A DNA stretch of 64,000 nt from Cognaticolwellia beringensis. GTDB lineage: Bacteria; Pseudomonadota; Gammaproteobacteria; Enterobacterales; Alteromonadaceae. The stretch is taken from contig NZ_CP020465.1 of the NCBI RefSeq assembly GCF_002076895.1, forward strand, positions 558,001 to 622,000, given 5' to 3'. This document shows, in pieces, positions 11,001-19,712 of this stretch (positions are counted from its first letter, which is position 1; the number at the start of each line of letters is the position of its first letter). The notes beneath the pieces are model-generated. The model saw nothing but the letters and a program-made list of their open reading frames with translations. It was not told where the DNA came from and searched no databases. Position numbers and translations under genes: made by a program.

Positions 11001-11081
11001 GGAAACATTCTCGAAAGGCTAAAAGTAAAGGATCAAACTATTCCTATTCGATTATTCTCAGGAGGATTGAATGATGGTTGA
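8073..11081 (+). CDS. nuoG: NADH-quinone oxidoreductase subunit G
   Basis: Large iron-sulfur subunit of the peripheral arm, 1002 residues and somewhat longer than the E. coli protein of about 910. The N-terminal ferredoxin-like domain carries the [2Fe-2S] motif with GACRQC. It is followed by the His/Cys cluster region HPHDCPVCAEGGECHLQD, two more Cys groups (CITCYRC and CPTG), and the extra N7-type motif CSHCSVGC at the start of a molybdopterin-oxidoreductase-like domain. The remainder is a degenerate molybdopterin domain that binds no cofactor in known homologues. The last 11 bases overlap nuoH. Confidence 0.95.
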   Translation: MSEKKVTIFIDDLPYQLNTEDNLLAGVLSKKLNLPYFCWHPSMGSVGACRQCAVTQFQDEDDKRGRLVMACITPVTDGMRISIKHKEASEFREQVIAAMMTNHPHDCPVCAEGGECHLQDMTVMTGHSVREYQGTKRTFNNQYLGELVGHEMNRCITCYRCTRFYNDYAGGKDFGVYGSKNQVYFGRQSDGALESEFSGNLVEVCPTGVFTNKVFSSHYTRKWDLQSAPSVCSHCSVGCNLSIGERYGSVRRVMNRYNGDINGYFICDRGRFGIGFVNGEQRINQAKGIAQQSPVSLTKLDVAKAFSHFRKKQFIGIGSARASLEANFYLKNIVGAEQFSPGYNDQEMKVAAQHAQLLASNKAPSLADIENSDFIFVIAEDISQTAPRMALAVRQALRNAAIDKAANIGIPSWQDSAVRTIGGKLLSPLFSLQSTSTKLDDVSEQALLLPVEQISKCLASLDKLLKFGKVQSINNDKAVEEAISDLAEQDQLSTREQGFIVCVYKALRKAKKPLFISGTSSVCAEILNNIANLISAFKQQNEMVAPALVIVPPCSNSVGLLSILDEQSLSIEQVLAQLNDPDKNYQGLMLLEQELEKLSAHQIAQLRKSAKTLIVLDHSAHRLSSIADIVLPVAAVTEGDGHYVNYQGRAQQFIQVHAPVLPIQESWRWLDNIADIIGIKVPKTSTEASGLKPHQSVQVVAKNNDCESLTQLHQFFTDTYTQWPMLIAEESIKPQQKPIARMSHRASGRTAQMANITVHEAKTTQKIDDNFTFSMEGKSVGQSSDMPFAWAPGWNSNQAIAQFQTEINGQLLKQKAAVFIAISTGIANNPTWRLSENSEDSPANNLAANLLTYVQQKHVYFSEWQAALTPEFQMLRQSNQIYINAETAQQAGVKKGQWCKVIFSATNEKMQLASQSVIGQVFIVNDLPSSLAFGNFSLCQPLTQQVEMSISLACDQEVTDYLAQFNDGLIAAKQSKGNILERLKVKDQTIPIRLFSGGLNDG

Positions 11082-12045
11082 AATGCTATGGAAACTGTTT
11101 GAAATTACTATCATCATCGCCTTACTTATCCCTATTGCGGCTATGTTGGTCTGGGTTGAACGCAGAATGATTGGTATTTGGCAAGACCGGTGTGGTCCAA
11201 ATCGAGTTGGGCCCTTTGGTGTTTTGCAGTCATTGGCCGATTTACTGAAAATTCTCGGTAAAGAAGATTGGATCCCACCTTTTAGTGATCGGTTAGTCTT
11301 TGTTCTGGCACCGATTATTGGCGCGATGTGCGTATTGATGAGCTTTGCAGTCGTACCGTTTTCGCCTAGTATTGGCGTTTCTGATTTAAACATTGGCTTA
11401 TTGTTTTTTCTTGCTATGGCTTCACTGGCTGTTTATAGCGTGGTGTTGGCAGGGTGGGCGTCAAACTCTAAGTATGCCTTGTTAGGCGGTATGAGAGCGG
11501 CCGCACAAACGGTCAGTTATGAAGTTTTTATGGGCCTGTCTGTAATGGGCGTGGTGTTACTAACCGGGACTTTTAACCTTCGTGAAATTGTTTTAGCGCA
11601 AAGCGATGGTTGGTTGATTCAATCGCAATTTGTTGGTTTCTTTATTTTTTTAGTCGCGGGTATTGCTGAAAGCCATCGATTACCTTTTGATCTTCCAGAA
11701 GCTGAAACTGAGTTAACCGCTGGTTTTCATACCGAATATTCTGGCTTGAAATTCGCTTTGTTTTTTCTTGGTGAATATTTAGGCGTAACATTAATTTCAG
11801 CCATGTCAGTTGTGCTTTTCTTTGGCGGTTGGTTAATGCCAGAGCCGCTTGCGTCATGGTTACCTCCATTGCTGTGGTTCATTATTAAAATTATGTTTTT
11901 TGTGATGTTTTTTATTCTGCTAAGAACATCACTGCCACGTCCTCGATTTGACCAATTACTAAAGTTTGGCTGGGTAGTGATGTTACCTCTAGCGTTATTA
12001 AACCTTTTGGTTACGGCAGTATTGCGCTTAACGGGAGTACTATAA
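11071..12045 (+). CDS. nuoH: NADH-quinone oxidoreductase subunit H
   Basis: Membrane subunit that joins the two arms of complex I and forms part of the quinone channel; 324 residues with about eight helices. Recognisable stretches are VERRMIGIWQDRCGPNRVGP near the N terminus and the acidic loop AESHRLPFDLPEAETELTAG, both hallmarks of NuoH. The start lies inside the end of nuoG after AGGAGG (11060-11065). A second ATG follows directly and could also serve. Confidence 0.96.
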   Translation: MMVEMLWKLFEITIIIALLIPIAAMLVWVERRMIGIWQDRCGPNRVGPFGVLQSLADLLKILGKEDWIPPFSDRLVFVLAPIIGAMCVLMSFAVVPFSPSIGVSDLNIGLLFFLAMASLAVYSVVLAGWASNSKYALLGGMRAAAQTVSYEVFMGLSVMGVVLLTGTFNLREIVLAQSDGWLIQSQFVGFFIFLVAGIAESHRLPFDLPEAETELTAGFHTEYSGLKFALFFLGEYLGVTLISAMSVVLFFGGWLMPEPLASWLPPLLWFIIKIMFFVMFFILLRTSLPRPRFDQLLKFGWVVMLPLALLNLLVTAVLRLTGVL

Positions 12046-12102
12046 CTATGAATAAGCTCCATCAAATTCACACTGATAAAATCAATGCAAACGGGGGCGA
12101 TA

Positions 12103-12618
12103 ATGTTTAGTCAACTTCGAACCATGTGGTTAGTGCTAAAACACACCTTTACTAAAGCCGATACGGTGCAGTACCCAGAAGAAAAACCATATTTGGCACC
12201 CAGATATCGCGGTCGAATTGTCCTGACTCGAGATCCTGATGGTGAAGAGCGTTGTGTGGCATGTAATCTTTGTGCGGTGGCGTGTCCAGTTGATTGTATC
12301 GCTTTGCAGCAAGTGGTTGATGATGATGGTCGCAAACGCGCAGACTTTTTCCGTATTAACTTTTCTCGTTGTATTTTATGTGGTTTTTGTGAAGAAGCTT
12401 GTCCTACCTATGCCATTCAATTAACCCCAGATGTGGAATTAGCAGAATACGATAGACAAAATTTAGTCTATGAAAAAGAGCATTTATTAATTAATGGTCA
12501 GGGTAAATATCACGATTATAGTTTTTATCAGCAATCAGGTATTGCGATTGCAGGTAAAGGCAAGGGACAAGCAGAGCAGGAAAGGCCGCCAATTGATATT
12601 AAAGGTTTAATGCCATGA
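12103..12618 (+). CDS. nuoI: NADH-quinone oxidoreductase subunit I
   Basis: Ferredoxin-like subunit carrying clusters N6a and N6b, which link NuoG to NuoB. The two motifs are [12 protein letters not shown] and [12 protein letters not shown]. An ATG in the same frame at 12085 has no ribosome-binding site. The ATG at 12103 follows a G-rich GGGGG run at five bases, giving a 171-residue protein, so I chose it. Confidence 0.95.
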   Translation: MFSQLRTMWLVLKHTFTKADTVQYPEEKPYLAPRYRGRIVLTRDPDGEERCVACNLCAVACPVDCIALQQVVDDDGRKRADFFRINFSRCILCGFCEEACPTYAIQLTPDVELAEYDRQNLVYEKEHLLINGQGKYHDYSFYQQSGIAIAGKGKGQAEQERPPIDIKGLMP

Positions 12619-12672
12619 ATCGTGACATAACTTTGCTAGTAAAAACTCAAAATAGTGCTAAGGAGAGCCAAT

Positions 12673-13203
12673 ATGCTCGCTAATTTTGCCGCTATCGAAA
12701 GCCTTTTTTATCTTGCTGGTTTGGTTGCCGTAATCGCTAGCTTGAAAGTGGTGACAGGCAATAATACCGTACACGCTCTGTTATATTTGGTGGTGTCGTT
12801 ATTGGCGGTTGCTGTGTGCTTCTATCTAATGGGCGCGCCTTTTGCTGCCGGATTAGAAGTCATTGTTTACGCCGGTGCTATTTTAGTGTTGTTTGTTTTT
12901 GCCGTACTGATGTTTGGTTTAGGGAAAGATGAAACCGCAAACGCGCCAAAGAATAAAAATTTAGCGAATATGGTGGGGGCGATGTTGTTGGCCTTTGCGC
13001 TGCTAATTGAAATTGTTGTTATTATTAATAATGCCGAAATGCAACAAAGCCTACAAGCAACAGTTATCAGTTCAAAAGCCGTCGGTATTATGTTGTATGG
13101 GCCCTATTTGCTTGCTGTTGAAATTGCGTCTTTTCTACTTTTATCCGGTTTATTAGCCGGTTATCACTATGCAAAACCTGATGTTACTGGAGGTCCGCTA
13201 TGA
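12673..13203 (+). CDS. nuoJ: NADH-quinone oxidoreductase subunit J
   Basis: Membrane-arm subunit with five predicted helices, 176 residues. It has the conserved segment GLEVIVYAGAILVLFVFAVLM... characteristic of NuoJ. A GTG at 12655 in the same frame lacks a ribosome-binding site, whereas the ATG at 12673 follows AGGAGA at 12661-12666. The stop overlaps the nuoK start (ATGA). Confidence 0.95.
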   Translation: MLANFAAIESLFYLAGLVAVIASLKVVTGNNTVHALLYLVVSLLAVAVCFYLMGAPFAAGLEVIVYAGAILVLFVFAVLMFGLGKDETANAPKNKNLANMVGAMLLAFALLIEIVVIINNAEMQQSLQATVISSKAVGIMLYGPYLLAVEIASFLLLSGLLAGYHYAKPDVTGGPL

Positions 13204-13508
13204 CCTCTATTCCTTTGTTTCATGTGCTTATATTATCGAGTTTATTATTTGTTATCGGCTTTATTGGCGTGGTGGCACGAAAAAACACGTTATTTATTTT
13301 GATGAGTTTGGAAATTATGCTAAATGCCGTTGGCATTGCTTTTATTGGTGCCGGCAGTGTTTGGCAACAGGCTGATGGACAAGTCATGTTTATTTTAATT
13401 TTAACCCTTGCCGCTGCTGAAGTTGCGGTAGGGCTAGCCTTATTAATCCGCATGCAAAAGAAATACCGTTCCTTAGATATTGATTTATTAAACCAGATGA
13501 AGGGGTAA
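13200..13508 (+). CDS. nuoK: NADH-quinone oxidoreductase subunit K
   Basis: A 102-residue subunit with three membrane helices, the MnhC/MrpC-like channel element of complex I. It shows the family stretch LFILMSLEIMLNAVG, with the functional glutamate, and ILTLAAAEVAVGLAL. It is coupled to nuoJ by an ATGA overlap and to nuoL by a one-base TAATG overlap. Confidence 0.96.
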   Translation: MTSIPLFHVLILSSLLFVIGFIGVVARKNTLFILMSLEIMLNAVGIAFIGAGSVWQQADGQVMFILILTLAAAEVAVGLALLIRMQKKYRSLDIDLLNQMKG

Positions 13509-15415
13509 TGATAGTGCTATTAGCGACTTTACCATTTTATCCTTTAGTGAGTTTTTTGCTGTTAATTGCCTTTGGTAAAAAACTGTCTTGGCAGCTTGCC
13601 GCCATCATTAGTGTCACTAGTATGGCACTGACGGTTTTAGTGAGCGCGCTATTATTGCTTGAATTGTCAGCAACTCAAAACCAAGTGTTGACAGTTAATC
13701 TCTGGCATTGGTTTGATTTAACTAATCAACTCGGTACTAGCGAAGTTAATATGCGCTTTTATCTTGATGGTCTATCCGCTGTTATGATCAGTGTGGTCTG
13801 TGGTGTAGGTTTTCTCATTCATTTATTTGCTGCTATTTATATGAAGACTGACGCGAATTTCTCGCGTTTTATGGCTTACATGAATTTATTTATCGTCGCT
13901 ATGTTGATATTGGTTTTAGCCGATAATTTAGTGCTGTTATATCTTGGCTGGGAAGGTGTTGGATTATGTAGCTTTTTATTGATTGGTTTTTGGTATCAAG
14001 AAAAGAGCAATGTGTTAGCCGCACGTAAAGCGTTTATTGTTACCCGTATTGGCGATACCTCAATGGCTATAGGTTTGCTGTTATTGTTTAATACTTTTGG
14101 TGAATTAAATATTGAAGCGGTGACAACATTAGCACAACAAGCTAATAATATTGCGGCTGGCGCGAATTCGGTTTCTAGTGCGGAGCAAGCAAACGATATT
14201 TACTGGATTGCCTTATTATTGCTTGGTGGTGCGGTTGGTAAATCAGCACAATTACCTCTGCAAACTTGGTTGCCAGATGCTATGGCTGGGCCAACACCGG
14301 TCAGTGCATTGATACATGCCGCAACTATGGTTACCGCCGGGGTATATTTAATTGCCCGCATGCATGGCATCTTTTTATTATCGCCTGAAGTAATGAATTA
14401 TGTCGCTTGGCTAGGAGCCTTAACTTTATTACTTGCCGGTGTTGCGGCATTAGCACAAACCGATATTAAGCGTGTTCTCGCCTATTCAACCATGAGCCAA
14501 ATTGGCTATATGATGCTGGCACTCGGCGCTGGAGCTTGGTCGGCCGGCGTATTTCACTTAATGACCCATGCCTTTTTTAAAGCACTACTGTTCCTTACGG
14601 CAGGCGCGGTTATTTATGCGCTACATCATCAACAAAACCTTTTTAAAATGGGTGGCTTATTGAAAAAACTGCCGTTTGAAAGCGTTTTATTTATTGTGGG
14701 TTTAATTTGCTTGATGGCGTTGCCTGGCACTTCAGGATTTTTCTCTAAAGAAGCGATTATTGCTCAGCTTTGGTCGTCTAATACTGCCGGGCCGATGTTA
14801 TGGTGGTGTGCCATTTTAGGGGCATTCTTAACCAGTATTTATAGTTGCCGGTTATTCTTTCTTGCCTTTCTAGGGGCAGCGCGCTTCAGTGAAAACACAC
14901 ACACAGAAAAAAGTACTTTGTTACGTAGTGCATTAATCGTGTTAGCGCTGTTGTCGCTATTTGGAGGGCTTATACCGCTTGATCTTACCTTAGTGTTTTC
15001 AACATTTATACAAACCCCTTCAGCACTGTTGGATGAACCCAATTGGTTGCATACGGTTGCGATTATTACGCCCTTTATCGGTATTTTGTTTTCTTGGTTT
15101 TATTTTAAAAGCTACCGTAGTGCTGCCATAAAAGGTAGCGCGCATAAAATTCAGGCCAGTGAAGGCAAGTTTGTGGTGTTCTGCCGTCAAGGTTTAGGTT
15201 TTGACACTTTATATAATGTGCTGTTAGTTAAGCCCTATCAGTGGCTTGCCAAGGTAAATAAGCACGACATATTTGACCAAATCATTATGCTCAATGCTTG
15301 GTACGTTAGCTTGTGGCACGATGCATTGTTGCTGGTTCAAAATGGCAGTTTACGCTGGTATTTAGCGGCTTTTGGGTTAGCCATAATGCTGCTGTTAGGA
15401 GTAAGTTTCTTATGA
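13508..15415 (+). CDS. nuoL: NADH-quinone oxidoreductase subunit L
   Basis: The distal antiporter-like proton-pumping subunit, 635 residues with many helices and the long lateral helix expected near the C terminus. Core motifs are present: LYLGWEGVGLCSFLLIGFWY with the key Glu, LQTWLPDAMAGPTPVSALIHAATMVTAGVYL in pieces, and ALFFLTAGAVIYALHH. The start overlaps nuoK, and the last four bases overlap nuoM (ATGA). Confidence 0.97.
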   Translation: MIVLLATLPFYPLVSFLLLIAFGKKLSWQLAAIISVTSMALTVLVSALLLLELSATQNQVLTVNLWHWFDLTNQLGTSEVNMRFYLDGLSAVMISVVCGVGFLIHLFAAIYMKTDANFSRFMAYMNLFIVAMLILVLADNLVLLYLGWEGVGLCSFLLIGFWYQEKSNVLAARKAFIVTRIGDTSMAIGLLLLFNTFGELNIEAVTTLAQQANNIAAGANSVSSAEQANDIYWIALLLLGGAVGKSAQLPLQTWLPDAMAGPTPVSALIHAATMVTAGVYLIARMHGIFLLSPEVMNYVAWLGALTLLLAGVAALAQTDIKRVLAYSTMSQIGYMMLALGAGAWSAGVFHLMTHAFFKALLFLTAGAVIYALHHQQNLFKMGGLLKKLPFESVLFIVGLICLMALPGTSGFFSKEAIIAQLWSSNTAGPMLWWCAILGAFLTSIYSCRLFFLAFLGAARFSENTHTEKSTLLRSALIVLALLSLFGGLIPLDLTLVFSTFIQTPSALLDEPNWLHTVAIITPFIGILFSWFYFKSYRSAAIKGSAHKIQASEGKFVVFCRQGLGFDTLYNVLLVKPYQWLAKVNKHDIFDQIIMLNAWYVSLWHDALLLVQNGSLRWYLAAFGLAIMLLLGVSFL

Positions 15416-16854
15416 CTCTCACCTTTATTATGTTGGCATTGTTGATTGCTGGTGCCTTGGCATGGCGAGCTGAAAAATATTGGCAAGGTAGTGCTAAATG
15501 GTTGGCATTAATTAGCTTAGCCTTATTAGCGACAATTTTTGCAGTGTTTGTTCTCAATCAAGCGTTCAATCACAATAATGACTTCGCTAAGTTACAGGTA
15601 ATGACCCAAGTTGATTGGATTAAAACCTTTAATATTCAATATAGTATCGCGATTGATCAGTTAAGCATTGTGCTAATAGCGTTGACTTGGTTGTTAGCTA
15701 TTATTTGTGTGTTAGTTTCTTGGCGTGAAATTCAAACTCATGTTGGTTTTTATTATTTTAATTTACTGTTAACAATTGCCGGTATTATTGGGGTATTTAT
15801 CGCGGTTGATATGTTTCTTTTCTTCTTTTTTTGGGAAGTTATGTTACTCCCTATGACCGCTATTATCGCTATTTGGGGACATGAAAAACGTCAATTTGCC
15901 GCGCTTAAATTCTTCATCTTTACCCAAGTGAGCAGTTTATTAATGCTAGTGGCTATTATTGCCACGGGGTATTTTCATTTATTGCAAACTGGGCAGTTAA
16001 GTTTTTATTACCTCGATTGGCTTGTGTTAGATATTCCACTCGAAATGAGTCAATATTTGATGTTAGGTTTTTTTATTGCCTTTGCGGTTAAATTACCCTC
16101 AGTACCGGTGCATAGCTGGTTACCTGATGCGCATACTCAAGCGCCTACAGCAGGTAGCGTATTACTGGCAGGCGTGCTGCTAAAAACGGGGGCTTATGGT
16201 TTAATTCGTTTTGTTATTTTCTTATTTCCACAAGCAAGTATGCAATTTGCTCCCATTGCCGCGACATTAGCGGTGGTGAGTATTGTTTATGGTGCGAAAA
16301 TGGCTTTTGCACAACAAGATTTTAAACGTTTAGTCGCGTACAGCAGTATCAGCCATATGGGCTTTGTGATGCTGGCCTTGTTTGCGTTCAACAGCACGGC
16401 TTATCAAGGTGCAATTGTCACTATGGTGGCACATGGTTTAAGCAGCGCGGCTTTGTTCGCAATGGCGGGCATGATTTATCAACGGATTCACAGTCGAAAT
16501 TTAGCCGATATGGGCGGTTTTTGGCAAAGTGCGCCTCGTATGGGCGGATTTGCTTTAGCTTTCGCTGGCGCTGCTTTTGGTTTGCCGGGTTTAGCTAACT
16601 TTATTGGTGAATTTTTGAGCCTTGTTGGGGTATTTCAAGTGCTGCCTGAATTTGCCATTGTTGCAGCCTTAGGTCTTATCGGCTCTGCTATTTATGGCAT
16701 GGTGCTGTTTCAATCGAGCTTTCAAGGCGCACCAAAGCTGGACATTGTTGATCTACAGTCTAGGGAGCTGATTATTTGTGGCTCATTATTTTTGATGCTT
16801 TTAGCCATTGGTTTATATCCGACGCTATTGCTTAAATTCTCATTTGGAGTCTAG
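15412..16854 (+). CDS. nuoM: NADH-quinone oxidoreductase subunit M
   Basis: The second antiporter-like pumping subunit, 480 residues. It has the FFFWEVMLLPM helix with the essential Glu, and VPVHSWLPDAHTQAPTAGS, the NuoM signature. An in-frame extension upstream lies inside nuoL and is not real. The ATG at 15412 overlaps the nuoL TGA and follows AGGAG. Confidence 0.97.
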   Translation: MTLTFIMLALLIAGALAWRAEKYWQGSAKWLALISLALLATIFAVFVLNQAFNHNNDFAKLQVMTQVDWIKTFNIQYSIAIDQLSIVLIALTWLLAIICVLVSWREIQTHVGFYYFNLLLTIAGIIGVFIAVDMFLFFFFWEVMLLPMTAIIAIWGHEKRQFAALKFFIFTQVSSLLMLVAIIATGYFHLLQTGQLSFYYLDWLVLDIPLEMSQYLMLGFFIAFAVKLPSVPVHSWLPDAHTQAPTAGSVLLAGVLLKTGAYGLIRFVIFLFPQASMQFAPIAATLAVVSIVYGAKMAFAQQDFKRLVAYSSISHMGFVMLALFAFNSTAYQGAIVTMVAHGLSSAALFAMAGMIYQRIHSRNLADMGGFWQSAPRMGGFALAFAGAAFGLPGLANFIGEFLSLVGVFQVLPEFAIVAALGLIGSAIYGMVLFQSSFQGAPKLDIVDLQSRELIICGSLFLMLLAIGLYPTLLLKFSFGV

Positions 16855-16858
16855 TAAT

Positions 16859-18355
16859 ATGCTTATTGCAGATATCTCTCAACCCTTGCTTACCACAGCT
16901 ATGGCTGGCGCAATTTTACCGCAACTCATTATTGCTTTTGGCATAACATTAGCGCTGCTTTTGGTGGCTTGGAAAAGATCGCAACGCACAATTGTACTCT
17001 TTACTTTTTTTATACTATTCGTTTCATTGATAGCGAATGTGAGTTTACTAACAAGCCAAGCTATCCAAGTAACACAGCTACTAAAAGTTGACGGTTACAG
17101 CACTTTTGCTTTTAGTTTGATACTCATTTCAGCCATTGTAGCTTTACGTATGAGTCATAGTTTCTTAAAAGCGCATATAGAGGTGCACGACGAGTATTAC
17201 TTATTATTATTGCTGATGGTACTAGGCGCGGGTATTTTGGTGACTAGCGACCATTTTGCTAGCTTATTTTTGGGCTTTGAACTGCTTAGCATTAGTTTGG
17301 TTGGTTTGGTCGGTTACCATCGCGACAGTCAATATAGCGTTGAAAGTGGTTTTAAATATTTAGTATTAAGTGCCACAGCCTCCAGCTTTATGTTGTTAGG
17401 CATCGCCTTTATTTATAGCGTTACCGGTGATTTGAGTTTTAATGGCTCAATACCCAGCGAAATATATCATCAGCAAGGGTTAGGGGGATTTTTTCAGTTA
17501 GGTCTGTTGCTATTTGTTTCTGGTATTGCTTTTAAATTATCAATTGCGCCGTTTCATTTCTGGACACCTGATGTTTATCAAGGGGCACCAACACCTGTAA
17601 CGTTATTGATGGCGACTATTTCGAAAGTTGCTATGTTCGTGGTTTTACTTAAGTGTATTATTGCACAGCACTATTTACTGCTGGAAAATTTTCAAGTGTT
17701 TTTGATGTCATTTGCCGTAATTTCAATGTTACTGGGCAATGTAATGGCGCTTAAGCAGCAAAACCTGAAACGCTTGCTGGCTTATTCATCGATAGCCCAT
17801 ATGGGCTATTTACTGATTGTGATCATTGTGACTTCTGAGCAAAGCTTAGCCTTTACTTGGCAAAGTAGTTTATTTTACTTAGCGGCTTATACCGTCGCTA
17901 ACTTGTCTATTTTTATCATTATTGCCTTAATTCAACAAACAAATAGCAACACAAATTACCAAGAAGATATCTCTCTGAACGATTTACAGGGCTTGTTTTG
18001 GCATGCGCCTAGTTATGGCTTGTTGATGATACTTGGCTTGTTGAGCTTAGCTGGAATTCCTTTAACAATGGGCTTTATTGGTAAGTTTTATATTTTAAGT
18101 CAGGCAACTATTGCCCATGCTTGGTGGTTAATTGCGATACTTATTATCGGCAGTGGTATTGGTTTAGCTTATTATTTACCGTTGATCTTTAAAGTTTTTG
18201 CCGATCCTCAGGCTCCCATTGTGCCTTTAGTTCGCGGAAATTCTAATGAAATCAGCAGTCATATTATAGAAAAAATATTAGTCTATAGCTTCATTACACT
18301 AGGCTTAGTTTTCGGCATTTTTCCTGAAGTAATTAACCAATTGATCAGTTCTTAG
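16859..18355 (+). CDS. nuoN: NADH-quinone oxidoreductase subunit N
   Basis: The third antiporter-like subunit, 498 residues, and last gene of the operon. Typical pieces are LFLGFELLSISLVGLVGYHR and APFHFWTPDVYQGAPTPVT. The ATG at 16859 lies four bases after the nuoM stop and nine bases after GGAG. An upstream in-frame extension inside nuoM was rejected. I see no strong terminator directly after the gene. Confidence 0.96.
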   Translation: MLIADISQPLLTTAMAGAILPQLIIAFGITLALLLVAWKRSQRTIVLFTFFILFVSLIANVSLLTSQAIQVTQLLKVDGYSTFAFSLILISAIVALRMSHSFLKAHIEVHDEYYLLLLLMVLGAGILVTSDHFASLFLGFELLSISLVGLVGYHRDSQYSVESGFKYLVLSATASSFMLLGIAFIYSVTGDLSFNGSIPSEIYHQQGLGGFFQLGLLLFVSGIAFKLSIAPFHFWTPDVYQGAPTPVTLLMATISKVAMFVVLLKCIIAQHYLLLENFQVFLMSFAVISMLLGNVMALKQQNLKRLLAYSSIAHMGYLLIVIIVTSEQSLAFTWQSSLFYLAAYTVANLSIFIIIALIQQTNSNTNYQEDISLNDLQGLFWHAPSYGLLMILGLLSLAGIPLTMGFIGKFYILSQATIAHAWWLIAILIIGSGIGLAYYLPLIFKVFADPQAPIVPLVRGNSNEISSHIIEKILVYSFITLGLVFGIFPEVINQLISS

Positions 18356-18537
18356 TAATGACTTCAGAATTCGCTAATTAATTGTTATTTTAACCAAAAT
18401 CTATTGTCCAAAATATTTTATCGATTTAAGCTATCTGCTAAGTTACTAATATTAAAGTTATTTAGTGGTTGGCGTGATTTTTGATTGTATTGTGCAAACA
18501 ATTATTAATAATCGATAGTTTACAAGGAAATAGACCA

Positions 18538-19356
18538 ATGAAATTAGCTCAAGTATTACTTTTTATATCAGGTGCAACCTTTTTAAGTGGCTGCATTGTC
18601 GTAGCAAGCCCCTCTCATGCCAATTACCACAGCAAAAAAGAACTCATTATTGATGCCCAAATGCTTAATGCATTGGATGTTGAAGCCGGAGCGGGTGCTT
18701 TGGTTATTTCTGGATCAGATCAAGTAACAGAGATCACCGTGGTTGCTGATATATATGCTGAAGAACGTAATGCAGATGACTATGAATTAACCTTAACTAA
18801 GTCAGGTAAAAATGCGACTTTAGTGGCTAAAATTAACAGCAATGGTTTTTGGCAGGGTGATTCGCCACATATTGATATTAAAATAATAATGCCAAGCCAC
18901 TTAATGTTGAACGTAGACGATGGCTCTGGCGCCATAAACATCAGCAACATTGCTAGCAGCGTTGAAGTGAAGGACGGCTCAGGTGAACTGACCATCAAAA
19001 ACATTAAAAGTGACCTTGATATTAACGATGGCTCAGGTGGACTTTATATTAGTCAGGTCATTGGGAATGTAACTATTATTGATGGCTCTGGGGAAATAGA
19101 GATTAATGACGTTGATGGTGATATTGATATTGACGATGGTTCCGGCGGTATTGTTGTAAAAGGTATATCTGGTGATGCGGTTTTTGAAGATGGTTCAGGA
19201 GACTTAACGGTTAGCAAAGTTGATGGGGTAATAACTATCGATGACGGCTCTGGCGATATCGATGTTGAGCAGGCTGGCGGCTTAAAAATACTTGAAAGTG
19301 GCTCAGGTAACTTACGTATCAAGCAGGTTAAACAAAGTGTTGAAATCGATAGCTAA
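18538..19356 (+). CDS. Lipoprotein with DUF4097-type beta-solenoid repeats
   Basis: A 272-residue exported lipoprotein. The signal peptide ends in the lipobox LSGC at about residues 16-19. After a head domain of about 100 residues come eight consecutive 18-residue units, each starting DGSG (the last SGSG), with no length variation. Alternating hydrophobic positions fit a right-handed beta-solenoid such as the DUF4097 putative adhesin fold. The longer in-frame start at 18481 lacks a ribosome-binding site, while ATG 18538 follows AAGGAA and gives a clean signal peptide. The position after nuoN is not informative about function. DUF4097 membership is inferred from the pattern. Confidence 0.8.
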   Translation: MKLAQVLLFISGATFLSGCIVVASPSHANYHSKKELIIDAQMLNALDVEAGAGALVISGSDQVTEITVVADIYAEERNADDYELTLTKSGKNATLVAKINSNGFWQGDSPHIDIKIIMPSHLMLNVDDGSGAINISNIASSVEVKDGSGELTIKNIKSDLDINDGSGGLYISQVIGNVTIIDGSGEIEINDVDGDIDIDDGSGGIVVKGISGDAVFEDGSGDLTVSKVDGVITIDDGSGDIDVEQAGGLKILESGSGNLRIKQVKQSVEIDS

Positions 19357-19395
19357 GCTATAAAAACTTAAGTCATCACATCGAGTTAAGAGCAG

Positions 19396-19415
19396 CCTAA
19401 AATATCATTTTTAGG
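19396..19415 (+). terminator. Weak terminator-like hairpin after the solenoid lipoprotein
   Basis: CCTAAAA pairs with TTTTAGG across a 6-base loop. It is followed by T-rich but interrupted sequence, so termination is uncertain. Confidence 0.3.
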
Positions 19416-19464
19416 TGTTTTAAGCTGTTTTTAACGTTAAGTAGCGCTAAATGTACATTATAAC

Positions 19465-19492
19465 TTGTATAAATTAGTAGTGTCTGTATAAT
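19465..19492 (+). promoter_or_regulatory. Sigma-70 promoter of the deaD leader
   Basis: TTGTAT at 19465-19470 and a perfect TATAAT at 19487-19492, with a 16-bp spacer, followed by a GC-rich discriminator (GCGCGG). Transcription would start near 19499, leaving about 210 nt of leader before deaD. Confidence 0.6.
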
Positions 19493-19498
19493 GCGCGG

Positions 19499-19712
19499 CT
19501 CTGTAATCGTGAATCGAAATAGTTTCTAAGAGAAACTCAGATAATTGCAGAATTTTTAAAATGAGTGGGGTATATCCGCCCATAGACTTGCCCAGTTAAC
19601 TTTTCAACGTTAACGTAATGAATGTGCCTTAAGTCTTCCTGGTGGTTTCCTCGTATATGTACGTAGGAGCTTTGGCGTATAGCCAGTTTCTACCATGAGA
19701 AGACAAAATTAT
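19499..19712 (+). other. Long 5' leader of deaD with hairpins
   Basis: About 210 nt of untranslated leader. It contains a perfect AGTTTCT-AAG-AGAAACT hairpin (19521-19537), a GTTAAC pair separated by 8 bases near 19598-19617, and a TCCTCGTA/TACGTAGGA stem near 19647-19668. Long structured leaders are typical of cold-induced csdA/deaD mRNAs; the function here is inferred. Confidence 0.45.

Noticed and set aside
12048..12110. 20-codon frame between nuoH and nuoI
   Set aside because: Too short, no ribosome-binding site or conserved feature; it overlaps the nuoI start.
15313..15411. N-terminal extension of nuoM into nuoL
   Set aside because: NuoM homologues begin at the ATG that overlaps the nuoL stop, and that ATG has an AGGAG site.
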